NCBI GenBank assembly: GCA_963942565.1
Contig: OZ012685.1
Coordinates: forward strand, 42,999,661 to 43,063,660
DNA: 64,000 nucleotides
Reading direction: 5' to 3'
Source: Maea johnstoni
Taxonomy: Eukaryota > Annelida > Polychaeta > Spionida > Magelonidae
Shown: positions 23,636 to 35,709 of the stretch, in pieces
Position numbering within the stretch: position 1 is the first letter of the stretch
How the letters are laid out: each line of letters opens with the position of its first letter
Notes under the pieces: model-generated
The model's database searches: none
Told to the model about the DNA's origin: nothing
The model's input: only the letters and a program-made list of their open reading frames with translations
Made by a program: the position numbers and the translations under genes

Positions 23636-24481
23636 GTTTGATGTGCGTACCATCAGTTAATTTCACTTTAGCTAAGATGAACCCTTCTGTGCCTTAAGTT
23701 AGGCGTTGAAGTTGCCCGAAAATAGACTGACAATTTCTGCCCAATTTTGGCATGAATTGGTGACGGTAGCAGAAATCTCAACGTCGTATCCTTTTAAGAA
23801 TACAGAATAACTTCATTTGACAAAACTGGCCATTTGATTCACATATGAAATGAAGTAACCGTTTTATTCAACTGGCATTGTCTAAATTACAGTGCACTGG
23901 CTAAGAAGAAAGAGATGGATTAAATCTCTTTCTAGTGTTTAATTAAGAAAGTCCCTTCGATATTGATATACATATTCCAGTAACACGCCACCATCATGAT
24001 GACATCGAAAGACAGGCGCTTCAAAATAGCTATGGGCCAGATCCAACTACCACTGTCAAAGTTAGCCATTCCACGGACATCATGGGTGGATGAGTGTTTC
24101 AGACACTCTCTGTTTATTCATTTTCATACAGATTCAATTAAACAAACTAACTTCATCAGAGCCATTTTTTCTTATCGATACATGCCTAAATATTGATATA
24201 AAGACTTGCATTTTTATAGTGACACCTGGTGACATTTTTAAAACCAATTGTCCCATATTTGCCATCGAGATTCGTTGTTTAAAGACTGAGTGTCTGTGCT
24301 CCAGGTTTTTACATTCATGGGCAACGCTACTAGTGTTTGCCTTTTGGTATAACTATCACGTGTAGTAAACCATCATCTGGCGCCCCCTATGTATGGAGGG
24401 CCTCACTAATAGTGCAATACATCAACCTCACACTTTCATGAATGAATAAATAGGAGCTCTCTGATACTTCATACTCCTTAA

Positions 24482-26747
24482 GGTGGCCGTAAACGTTTCA
24501 TCCTCAGTGAAGGCCTGTTTTGAGATATATCTATTATGTTAATGAACCGGGTCTTGACCTCCATATGAAAAAAAACTCCATACCTCTACCCCACTCCAAA
24601 CTCCATGAATTGTGAAATTTGTTTGTGTGACAGCTGAAAATCAGAGAGCAGGCTCAAGCCATGCTGCAATGTTTTGGTCATGTGACTAATTAGCTGATAA
24701 GCCCCTCCCACCTGCCAAGTGAAGATGAGGCAGGAAATGGAATGGCATCACAGATAATGATGTTTTGATTAATTCAAAAATAGTGTATTGGGGGTTAGTC
24801 TTAATCAAAATGTGGCTCCGACTGTCTGAGAAAAACAGGAAACATACCAGTTTTTGGGCAACAGGTAAAACAATGTGTGTATTTGATGGGAAAACTTGGG
24901 CTTTGCATGCTGAGTAATTCCTTCTCACACCTCCAGCTTGAACAGACACTCCATGCTCTTTGGGTAATTAACAATGCTAAAATGGGACAATCACACCCAT
25001 ATAAGTACAATTACATCCATATAATTCAGCTATCAACTAATTGAAGCCTGGATTGTATTTTTCACAACAATGTTGTCAGTCAGTTAGAGAAACAAAAAAA
25101 ATTGGAATTACAGGTGAACAATTGGGTTAGGTGATTGATTAGCACTGTGGCTTCAGTTCTGTGGAAATAGATACAGGTATCTGTGTTGTGTCAATTGGAC
25201 ATAATCCCCTCAGGTCTCCGCTCAGTGTGTAGTGTCACACATAATCCCCTCAAGGATTTTGGTAGTTGAGAGGAAGTACCAAACAATTGGGCTTACTGCT
25301 CTCTGGGTAGAAAAGGTCATTTGCCCTGAGCACTTCAAGCAGTAAAGACACAGGAATATATTGTGTGGGACCTTAAGGAAAGTGCCCATTCTTCTGTAAA
25401 CTATCTTGGATCCTAAGTTGCTCATCTAAGAAACTATGCAGCTATCTGATTCAGGATTATTCAACTTGGATCACTGGATTGTCTCTAGAGTAGAAGCAGA
25501 TACAGCAAAATAGGTTTGTGAAATAATTTTACTTCATGACTCCATAGCATTAAGTTATTCTCAATAGCAGCACCCACATAAACAGATAGATTGATTTACT
25601 CAGGTACCAAGTGGAATATTGAAAGAGGTACATATCCCCTTCAACGAATAAGGCCCAAAAATAAGAACAAAAACAAGCCACTTTGGTAGAAAACTATGCT
25701 TGTGATAGCTTCAAAGTATTAAGCTTTTGGCCCTGCAAAATGCTTATTTTAGATAAATGATAAAGTATTTCAAGCTTTTATTTGCAAAATCAGTAAACTT
25801 GCAGTCAAATAGGCTGCTAGCATAACAAACTAGATAGCCGAAAATTGATTTTGATGGCACAGTTCTTTGAATAATTAAGAAATCTAGAACTATGATGGAT
25901 TACATTAGCATGCAAACAAGATTCCAGGGTGAGGTCACATGATGCCCATATATGGAAGGGACTCAAAATTAGCATACCAACTATTTTGACAGGCTACAGG
26001 CAGTTGCAGATATGTGCTTATTTATACTTATTTTTGAGGTAATTCAGAAGAAAAAAATGTTGACAGTTGTGAAATACAATGGAAGGTTACTTTATCTTTC
26101 CACTTGGACTAAAATAAACACATTAAAGTAGTAGCAAGTTATTGCACAGTTACAATTATTGTGTAAAACGCAAAACTGCCATTTTCTCATCTTAGATTTC
26201 TATAGTTTTACTCTCACGGCTGACGTATTTAGACACAAATCTTAATCAATTAGCTTCAAACTTTGCATATAGATTCTAAAACATGTTTTCTTGAAAACTA
26301 GACGGGGATATTGCAATGTCTTATCTGGTTAATTTTTTATAGTGAGTCAAAAATCAAGAAACCAAAAAAGCATTTTTTTTTCCTAAATTGTTGTTAGATA
26401 AATGGCCATAAAAAAAGTTAGGGGCCATATTTTACAAAACCCCCGTCTAGATTTGTAGAGACAAAGTTTTGTTTCAATGTTTTAAAAAATCAGGTTATTA
26501 TCTTAGATCCTGCTCTAAGATTTGCGTCAGCCGTGACATATGTACTGAAAATTGATTAGTCAAAGTTTTGACCCCAATTTCTTCAAAATATTTGGAGCAC
26601 ATACAACCTATCCATATCCTATGTATTCCTTAGAATCTCAGCTTTCTAAAAATATATAGTTTGCTAGGGGTTTAGTGTACAAATAATGAGAAATCAGCCA
26701 TTATTTGAGGGAAAGTCTGCTCTCCACGGGAAACGTTTACAGCCACC
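24482..26747. mobile_element. 2.27 kb TTAA-flanked non-autonomous element
   Basis: GGTGGCCGTAAACGTTTC at the left end is mirrored (GAAACGTTTACAGCCACC) at the right end. TTAA flanks both sides (24478-24481 and 26748-26751). TTAA duplication narrows it to piggyBac- or Kolobok-type elements. An inverted pair, CACGGCTGACGTA and CGTCAGCCGTGA, lies ~300 bases apart near 26216-26540. No ORF of useful length remains. Confidence 0.75.
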
Positions 26748-27104
26748 TTAAATCATTCTTATATGATGTCTCACAAAGGCTCTGATTAGCATGTTGATAT
26801 ATAGGTAACGATGAAATGTTTTTCAGTGTGCCGCGAGTTCTTGAGTTCGGATAATATGATGGGTGATATATCGATGATTGGTCCGAAGTAGAATAGTCTC
26901 TTTTGTGTGTGTTAGGATTTGCATGGTTTCCAACAGCCAAGCTTATAATGCGATTAATTAGAAACGGAAAGTATTCGGTCTACACTACATAATCTGAGGA
27001 GGCTTGTGGGGTTAATTTGTGATTATGCGGCCATTTTGAGTTTTTTTTACATGTGTTAAAGCCTCCGAACTTTCTTCATCTGAACTATATAAACTATGAC
27101 TGCT

Positions 27105-27600
27105 CTAGGCCATCACTGATCAGTGTGAGAGAGCAACTATCAGTAATAGTAATAGTATTACAGAAGCTCCCATAGGCCGCACAAGCAGGAAAGGTTTTTA
27201 CATATCAAATTTCATGAAGACATCATGGTCACTACAAACTTAGAAGACCAAACACATGGAATGGAAACCAGCCGGTCAACCTGAACATGCTAGCCTCAAC
27301 CAGTGTCAACTAATGGTCGCTAATAGGTGCTCTGGGCACCCCCAGCAGGTGGTGGAGATAAGGTTTCTCTGTAATGTAATCGATGCAAGAGCCCTGATTG
27401 GTCCTTGTTCCCACGTGACCTCGCCCTGCTGCCTTATCTGGTAGTCCTGGCATGAGGCCAGCATGTAACTATAGGGCATATAGTAATTGGTCTCTCGTTA
27501 CATATCCATTCTTTTCTTAATCCAAGCTACAAACATGCAATTTTGGTATCAAATGTCTACAGATTTGCTTGAAATTGGACCCGGGAATTGGACATGATTA
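27105..27600. repeat. Repeat R4, second copy, split by element R3
   Basis: The left half (27105-27238) and right half (27534-27600) match the R4 parts around the hAT MITE at 5.76-6.07 kb. The two R4 copies were thus invaded independently by different transposons at different positions. Confidence 0.5.
27239..27526. mobile_element. Element R3, copy 1 (288 bp, 7-bp duplication)
   Basis: Nearly identical to 35936-36222 (starts CTTAGAAGACCAA, ends TTCTTAATCCAAG). Flanked by CTACAAA on both sides (27232-27238 and 27527-27533). TIRs are weak. The 7-8-bp duplication and non-autonomous size suggest a hAT-like or related DNA element; no Pol III boxes were seen, so a SINE is less likely. A diverged relative lies at 58430-58595. 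Confidence 0.75.
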
Positions 27601-27849
27601 GAGCTATTTAACCAGAAGAAAGGGTGTTGAATGTCTTTTTCAAATCCTGACTTTATCTATGAGTAATGGTATCAGAAAGTTGAAAAAAAACGCACTTTTG
27701 TCATTTTCAACATGAGAAATGGTAATAAAGTTTGAACGGATCAAGAATTCTAAAAATGTGTCAGACCCTTCCCCCAAATAAATCCTTCCAGCACATTTTT
27801 TTTAATGTGAAGGTCCCTGGTTCATAGTTGTGGATAGGGTGGAGGGTGC

Positions 27850-28125
27850 AACATAGGTTCCAAAACATTACTTGACCGACGGTGCATGCGGTCCCTAAAG
27901 TTGTTTTGCCCCGCCGCCACTTCCACTTGCCCTGCTACTCTGTTAAACAACGATGAGTTACATTGCGAGGACTCTACCCAAAACATCACTTGTCTAGCGG
28001 GCAAGTTAGGGTCTTGTTCTGCTTGCTCTATTGCCGTTTTTTTGCCGAATTCACTTATAACGGGGCAATACTTATGTAATGCACGCTGTCCGTTTAAAAC
28101 ACTATGCATGTATTTTCCTTTCAGT
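27850..28125. repeat. Interspersed repeat R14, copy 1
   Basis: Shares with 38825-39030 the landmarks CCCTAAAGTTG, CTCTGTTAAACAA, ATTGCCGTTTTTTTGC and GGGCAAGTT. Class unknown. Reading frames on either strand differ in stops between copies, so I do not treat it as coding. Confidence 0.6.
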
Positions 28126-28987
28126 TTTTATCCCAAAATCCTGCCCCCAGCTGTGAGGGGTTTAACTGTCAAATAAAAGCTGGGTAGAAGAAAAAATTAG
28201 TCACAAAATTAACCCCATCAGCTATCTTAAAGCAACTGTTGTAATAGCATGAAATAAACATTATTGGATCTTAAATAATCTACAAATGTGTATATGCGAC
28301 CAACAAATATGCTGAAAGTTCATTGTTAATTTTATTCAATTTATTTCGTTTCAAGGCTATTTTCTGGCGTAATCATTGGAAAATGTCAGGTGTAGGTGTC
28401 AAATAATTCAAAAATGGATAGAAATGGTATAAGGAAAACAGGAAGTAGTACGTCTGATAAGGGCTTCACATCTGCATATGTATTTATTCCAATACATAAC
28501 TACCTTTTACTAATATCAGGAGAAGTCAACGTAAACAGAGCATAAACCCATATCTTTATGATGTTACAACATATGACATAGCCATGGTGTTATTTCTTTA
28601 AAAGAGCATTTAACATGACCAACCAATAGTATTCGTTTTAATAAAAAAATAAAAACACGAATTGATAAAGGATATTTTCAACGAGCGCACTACGCGTATT
28701 AGAAGAGATTTTAACGAATAGTTGTGATATAAGGCTGGTTTCATCTTTTAAGAAAAAAATATGACCCTTACTCAGAGAGGTCTATACCTTTCCAGAATAA
28801 ATAGGTCTTTTCGTGCGGTGTAACCAAGTCAAAACTTACTATGAAAGCAATAACTTTTTAGTGTGATAAAGGATTCCATGTCTGTTGCAGATGAAGAATA
28901 CCGGTAGCTTTTGTCAATGTGAAGTACCAAGAAATGATAGTATAGGTGATTATGACGTAATTCGTATAACTTTTTGCCCTTTTGCAG

Positions 28988-29088
28988 GACCAATGTTTCA
29001 ACCGAAGAACATCACCCAGGGTATTGGATTAAGGATTTCCTTAGATTTGCCCTCTCAAAAACAGCGTCGGAGCAGAGGCCAAAAATAA
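28988..29088 (+). CDS. Gene B exon 2: C-terminal part, with stop
   Basis: After a strong acceptor (pyrimidine tract, then GCAG), two bases complete the split Gly codon and 32 codons follow to TAA at 29086-29088. Residues 66-97 contain an N-glycosylation motif (NIT, about 72-74), a stretch GLRISLDLPSQ and a polybasic end (KQRRSRGQK). If cut at the basic clusters, the released peptide would run from about residue 58 to 90. GC content drops back to the local background right after the stop. Confidence 0.65.
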
Positions 29089-30388
29089 TGCCGACCGACG
29101 ATGCTTCCGTACACCCCACCACGCTCTGCACGCTCTGCACGATTTTGACGATCTGCGCAATTGTTGACTAATCGCCGAACATCACTCTAATACCACGCCG
29201 AGAGCTGTACAGTCGTCTGACGACACCAACAGAGCAGCAATCCTATTGGTCATTAGCAGCAAGGTAACTGCTAATGACTTAGCTGCACCAACAGGCTGCT
29301 TAGAGGCTATCAACTGGCTAAGATGGCCGCCCCCAGTGCTTCTATTTCGTGTCTATTAGGAGGTGGTTAAACTGCACTATACTTCTTGTATGAAGGTTGG
29401 CACTGGTGGAAAGTTGGGTTTAAGTAGAGAATTTATACCATGAGAAACTATTTGGGCCTCTGTTTTATACATGGTGGAATTGTCCTTTAACCATTTAGCT
29501 GGAAGTTACCAGTAAGCGGAGAGTTGAGAAGAGTAAGCGAGCGAGTAAGAAAAAGTTGACAAACATGCGCAAAAGGAGTTAGGCAGTAGAAGACGGGGAG
29601 TTGAATTGAGAAATATTTTGCTTAACTTCTTCATCTCATTTGCATGGTAAAGTGTCAACTAGCTGTTAACTAGCAACTAGTCGAGTGTTAGTTAACGGGA
29701 CTGGTTGCATGATGTGGGAACGCCAAAATAAGAATAGGACTTCCTCGAAATGGCGGACTACAGCATCTTGGTTGACTGGGGAAGTTGAGAACAATGCTTA
29801 CTGCCAATAGGTTTGCTACTGCACTGAAAAAAACAAAGTTATATAGCAATTAAATGCCATGGTTCGAATAAGTCTTTATTGTCATAGTTTCGCTTAGTTA
29901 ACTGTTGCACTTCAGAAGAGTACTGCCGCCAATGAGTTAACTGCCCCACTGGGCATACCTTACTAGTCCAAACCTCAGCATGTTATTCCAAAGACAGAAT
30001 GTTCCACACACGTAGTCCTATAGTCGGAGAACTGAAACAGGCGGTACCGAACCAATCGAAGTACCTAGACAACAAGACTATGTACCACGTCTCAGGTCGA
30101 GTCCCTCCCTTTCTTAACAATAACCAACCTCTAACTCCTGAAAGAGTACTTCGATTTAGAGCACCAAGTCCTTTTCTGGTGACTACATAAAGACAACAAG
30201 GAAAAACCTTGACCGACATTTTAGTCCAGTCTTGGTCTTTTTAGTCGTGAGTCTTGATAAACTTTTGTATTTAGCTATTATATCAAAAAGCTTTTTAATG
30301 GATTTGAAGTGGTATACTTTGATGAAAAAACTTATTTATTTGGATCATCGTACCAATTAATCTCGTATACCAAAGGAGATAATATTAG
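29089..30388. other. 3' flank of gene B, partial T2-like element end and intergenic DNA
   Basis: A CCTTTAA at about 29484-29490 reads TTAAAGGACAATTCC on the minus strand, the T2/Kolobok-type terminus consensus TTAAAGGRR, but I could not find its partner end. A GC-rich hairpin (CATTAGCAG/CTGCTAATG) lies at about 29250-29276. An 84-codon open frame at 29932-30187 (plus) reads protein-like but has no recognised domain or signals. Confidence 0.4.
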
Positions 30389-30391
30389 TTA

Positions 30392-30518
30392 TCCCCCTTG
30401 TAAAAAAGGGATACGGCCTGGTATCTGCGTTCAGCCAGCCGTATCGCACTCGGCCTCCGGCCTCGATACGGCTGGCTGAACGCAGATACCAGGCCGTATC
30501 CCTTTTTTACAAGGGGGA
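30392..30518. mobile_element. Perfect hairpin MITE H3 with TTA duplication
   Basis: Two 56-base arms (30391-30446 and 30464-30519) are perfect reverse complements around a 17-base loop, CACTCGGCCTCCGGCCT. Excluding the outer base gives TCCCCC...GGGGGA flanked by TTA on both sides (30389-30391 and 30519-30521). A 3-bp TTA duplication fits PIF/Harbinger targeting. The perfect stem implies a young insertion or one kept by gene conversion. If transcribed it would form a very stable hairpin. Confidence 0.85.
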
Positions 30519-30539
30519 TTACGAATTTATCATCAGTTT

Positions 30540-30895
30540 CTTTTTTAAATTAAAAAATATATATTAAAAAAAAATAATAATAATTTTTAAATCAAAAAAA
30601 AAAAATATATATATATATTATTTATTTCCAATTTTTTTTTTGAATTTTTTTTTTTTTGAAAAAATTTTGAATTTTTTTTTTTTGAAAAAATTTTGTTTTT
30701 TTTTTGAAAAATTTTGAATTTTTTTTTTTTGAAAAAAATATTGAAATTTTTTATTTTGAAAAAAATTTGAATTTTTTTTTTCGAAAATTTTTTGAATTTT
30801 TTTCAAAATTTTTAAAAAAATTTTTTTAAATTTTTTTGATTTTAATTTAATTTTTTTTGTTTCTTATTTTGTTTTTTTATTCTTTTTGTGTGTCT
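30540..30895. repeat. A/T homopolymer-rich low-complexity block
   Basis: Alternating poly-A and poly-T blocks with a repeated TTTTTTGAAAAAATTTTGAA theme. The 62-codon Lys/Phe ORF inside is an artefact of this composition. Confidence 0.9.
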
Positions 30896-30957
30896 TGTGA
30901 TGTAAAAAACGAGGCTGTGACCTGTAAACTCGAGGTCAAACCATGGCGAAGTGGGTT

Positions 30958-31111
30958 ATAACATTGAAAGGGAGCCTCAATTTGAGAGTGGGATATAACA
31001 TTGAGAGTGGGAGCCTCAATTTGAGAGTGGGATATAACATTGAGAGTGGGAGCCTCAGTTTGAGAGTGGGATATAACATTGAGAGTGGGAGCCTCAATTT
31101 GAGAGTGGGGA
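30958..31111. repeat. 39-bp tandem repeat, four units
   Basis: The unit begins AACATTGAGAGTGGGAGCCT and continues CAATTTGAGAGTGGGATAT. Because 39 is divisible by three, frames on both strands stay open across it. No host gene joins it. Confidence 0.9.
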
Positions 31112-31255
31112 TACAGTCCAGTACCCAACAGTAATTGACCAATCAGCTGCGAGTATCACTGTGGAACTGATGATAAGACGTACTATACAACTACTATATT
31201 GCAATATAATTTAAAACAGTGAAACTGTGTATCGCAGATGTTGAATAGTTCAAGA

Positions 31256-31985
31256 TATGCATTCAACTAAACATGATCCGAGGATTTGTATTCAACTGAA
31301 GATGATCAGAGGATTTGTATTCAACTGAACATGATCAAAGGATTTGTATTCAACTGAACATGATCAGAGGATTTGTATTCAACTGAACATGATCAGAGGA
31401 TTTGTATTCAACTGAAGATGATCAGAGGACTTGTATTCAACTGAACATGATCAAAGGATTTGTATTCAACTGAACATGATCAGAGGATTTGTATTCAACT
31501 GAACATGATCAGAGGATTTGTATTCAACTGAACATGATCAGAGGATTTGTATTCAACTGAACATGATCAGAGGATTTTTATCCAATTGAACATGATCAGA
31601 GGATTTGTATTCAACTGAACATGATCAGAGGATTTGTATTCAACTGAACATGATCAGAGGATTTGTATTCAACTGAACATGATCAGAGGATTTGTATTCA
31701 ACTGAACATGATCAGAGGATTTGTATTCAACTGAACATGATCAGAGGATTTGTATTCAACTGAACATGATCAGAGGATTTGTATTCAACTGAACATGATC
31801 AGAGTATTTTCATCCAATTGAACATGATCAGAGGATTTGTATTCAACTGAACATGATCAGAGGATTTGTATTCAATTGAACATGATCAGAGGATTTGTAT
31901 TCAACTGAACATGATCAGAGGATTTGTATTCAACTGAACACGATCAGAGGGTTTGTATTCAACTGAACATGATCAGCGGATTTAT
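31256..31985. repeat. 29-bp satellite array, about 25 units
   Basis: The unit is TATTCAACTGAACATGATCA plus GAGGATTTG. Units differ by single bases; two (near 31575 and 31805) share TTTxATCCAATTG, suggesting duplication of multi-unit blocks. The central AACATGATCAGAG is nearly invariant. Confidence 0.95.
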
Positions 31986-32368
31986 AAATGCAGTTTCGAT
32001 CGATGTTAATCTGGAATCTTAACTTTTTCACATCAGTGTTTTCGTTACCTTCACAATCACAATTTCACTCAGATACGGTGGTTAAGGTTGAGGCACAGAT
32101 CACACACGTACACGCTACTTTCTTATTTGTGATGACGTCATCTGTGTAACCTACCTGAAATCATGAATATCTACTTTACAAATCGGCATCTTGGTTTCCT
32201 TTTCGAAAATCTTGACATTTTTAGGCATGTAGTCTCTCAATCTGTGACTACTGGTTCTCTTTCTCTCGCCATCTTGGTATTCCTCCCGTTTTGATCCTCC
32301 CTTGCATATTTTTGGAATACATGTGCAAAGGGCATCCCATATCCTAAACTAAACTGATAAATGGTTTA

Positions 32369-32452
<84 letters not shown>

Positions 32453-33690
32453 TTGGGGCGTCGAATTATCTCATACGAGATTGGTTACGGTAACACATAT
32501 AACTATGTCTAAAGTCTAAACATACATATTGTAACCTACGTCGTAGCTATGCTGTTTCTGTCACCCATCATCCTATGACCAATGCTTACATAGTGATTCA
32601 GGCCACTCCGGGATGGAAAATACTCACGAGGACAACTTTAATTTGATCAGTTAGTGACCAACGTATAATAAAAATGAAGTAAAATGAATGTGTGTTTCTG
32701 CTTTGTTGTATTAAGTGTGTGTGCACAGATGGGGCTATAGATCCCAAAGAAGTAAATTGGTATTCTACTCTGTTATATATGCAGGGGTTTTGCATCCTTC
32801 ACTACCGTGGTGCTTTCAAACCGTACTATGCTAGTTTGCCGGTCGAACAGGTAAAACGTAGATGAAATGATACAGATAATAGCGTCATGGACACTGGTAT
32901 TTTATTTCAAAATCATAAATGCTATTGACGTGAAAATGATGTAAATGTGCCATACCAAAAGTATTGTTAACAAAAGTTCATGCACTTCCAAGAATATAAA
33001 TTTGGAAATTTGTGTACAGTATTCAGCGTCAACGTGTGAAGGACAAGTCAAAAAATAAATTATTAGACATTAATACGTGACTCATGTGTTTTCTATTTCT
33101 ACAGCTTTTTATTACATATTTCAGCTTCTATCATCTTGTTCCGTGTTAATGGCATTTATATATACATTAGTTTCGGACACTGCTATTTGCTTGGTTATCA
33201 CCGCATTCTATTTTTTGTGTTCAACAAATCACAAAATGACTCATTAGAAATTGATATTTCCAGTTTCTACTATATTTCCCCACTTTCAATGTACTTTGGC
33301 ATCCTATCCGTGTTCCGTTATTATACTGACATTTATATACTTAAGTTGTATATACTACTATTTCCTGTGTTGCAGTTATCTCTGTTCATTTACTATGTTC
33401 TGTCTTTTTCTTAGTTACTGTCCTTTTTATTTCAAAATTAGTTTTCTTTATTCATGTAAACAGTCTACTAAAGCAATAATGCCCGGCAATAATGGCACTG
33501 CAGCCCCAGCTCCTACTCACATGGGTCACAACAATATGTCGATAAAGTTTGCAATTGAAACGCGACCGAAAATGTTTAGCCGGAATAATAAATGGCCTCA
33601 TCCTATATATGATACGCTTACGTGTTATTTGTTTTGTTCTACATAAAAGTATTTTAAATCACCGTAAATGACTGTCAAAAAGTTTGAATC
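31986..33690. other. Intergenic DNA upstream of gene C
   Basis: Contains an (AT)n tract at about 32367-32450 and T-rich DNA at 33090-33470. No supported gene. Confidence 0.45.
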
Positions 33691-33699
33691 TTCGTAAGA

Positions 33700-33956
33700 G
33701 CGACGGGTCAGGCAGCGGTTCTCGCGCCACGCGGGAAAGTGGGCGTGGCCAGCGAGTGCCAGGTGTTCCTCAGCAGAGTTACAGTGCATTATGGGATTGC
33801 AGGCGGTTCATTCATCAATATACCAATGGCGGTCTACCAATCTACGTGACACCGTCAAGCTGATGGATTATTTTCCTCTACTTCTGCCCACCCAACGACC
33901 TACCTCACCAATAGTGAGCATGACAACGATATAAGAAGAAGTTTCTACTGATCTAG
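33700..33956 (+). promoter_or_regulatory. Candidate TATA-less promoter and non-coding first exon of gene C
   Basis: A CpG-rich island with a CGCGGGAAA E2F-like site, GTGGGCGTGGCC (Sp/KLF-like) and TGCATTATGGGATTG (33784-33798), which inverted reads CCCATAATGCA as in ZNF143/Staf sites. A GTAGGT donor follows CTAG at 33957. The short ATGGCGG ORF near 33826 would be upstream of the main start. Linking it to the exon at 37474 is inference from strand and distance. Confidence 0.4.
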
Positions 33957-35709
33957 GTAGGTGTTAGGTGATGTAACTAGAGGGAAGGTCCTACAGCGAA
34001 ATATTTTTCTGAGCGGGCAGGTGCAGGACGTTGTTTTTGAGCGTGGAGCCTGGCTTGAGCCATGCGCCCGCCAGGTACTTGGCCTGGCGGTGTTTACTCA
34101 ACTGCCGTGCGACTAACACGGTAATAGCTGCATGCTCCTAGTGCCTATCATGGGACTGTCTGGCTGTGGTGTAGCCTGACAGTGTTGACTAGCAACTTAA
34201 TTGCGTTTAAAGTAGTTGATGGGAACGGTATAGATTTAATATATACCCTTGGTTCAATAGTTGTATTTAATATATAGTAAACATTATTATGTAGTTGTTG
34301 GTAACATTTTCCTTCACAGTAATCACAGTGTGTATGGGCCAAAGCTCAATGGTATCTTTGATAAATAAAGAAAAAAAATGGTATTAAACTACTTTCATTT
34401 TTTACTCTGGTTATTTCGTACACCCTGACATTTCACTCACTTCACACTTGCTCAGCTGTCAAATGGCAACAGTATATATTGCAAAAACTTGAATTTCATG
34501 ATTTCAAATTAAACTTAAAAAATCCTGCTCATGACAACAGATCTATCCCCTATCTCAAAACCTTTTTGTCACATTTTAAGAAATAGTTGAATATGGATTC
34601 CAAAGGATTGAGACAGGAAGATGTTTGTCCGAAACCAGTCTTAGTGAGGTCCTAGTCTATCAAACTCTGGTCAGAGATATTGGATGTGTCCTTCCAAAAG
34701 AAAAGCTGCAGGTCAGATACACTTGGACACATCATTAGATCAATTGAGGCACTAAAGGGTTTTCATCAGAGCTGCATGACCAGAGGTATTAAAGCAGAAA
34801 TACCTGTTATGACAACAGGCAAGGACACAGAACAAGGGTATAAACTGGGAGCTTATTCTTCTGGCTTCACATAGGGTCTTTACTTTGTTGCAAAATAATG
34901 CCAGCATATTACTTAGGCAACATATGATAGGTTTAGTTACTGGATGGAAACGTATTATTACCAAAGTGGTATAAAGGCCAAGTTTTGTTTTGGTTTAAAG
35001 ATATGAAGATAAGTTTGATAACCTTTTCAAGTGCCTTTTTCAACACAATCATTTGAAATAGTTCCTGGTTTGCTGGAAAGCTACACTTGCTTGGTATATA
35101 GCCAACAGCCCAACACATATACCTTGATACCACATGTGAACTCATTATCTGATATTGATAATTTTTCTAAGCCACTAGAATTTACTACACAGGCATGGAC
35201 ATCATGTGGGATTGAGTATATAATATACACTTTATCTACACTGATTGACTTTCCCGATTTTAAAATTTCAAATATCATAATTAATTCATTCGAAAACAAT
35301 GCCTCTCCAAGACCACTATCCAGCCCTGTTGCTGCCATATCCAGACTTGAAAAGAAATAAGTAAAATCAGAACAGCATATAATCCATATATGCATACACT
35401 CCACAGGGATTTATGAATTCAGATTTAAGACATTGTTGGTATGAGGATATTAAGCTACTTAAATCCATAACCCATTCCCATCTGAAAGGTGCACATGTTC
35501 AGACAGCACAATTAAGACAAATTCTCAAACTGAGTAATTTAAAAAAAAATCAAAGAGGAATAGTTAAATAATTTTTGAAAAACATTGTTCAGACCTATAT
35601 TTTTCAAAATACTGCCTAATTGTCAAGATATGTGCATAAGTGTAAGACCATGTGTGCACTCTAGATGGGTTGGGGATGTGGGGGGGGGGGGGGGGGGTGA
35701 ATGTGTTAA

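Noticed and set aside
27822-28176. Cys-rich ORFs in repeat R14
   Set aside because: The other copy (38825-39030) lacks a matching open frame, so this is repeat DNA rather than a gene.
30618-30806. Lys/Phe-rich 62-codon ORF
   Set aside because: Poly-A/poly-T low-complexity DNA.
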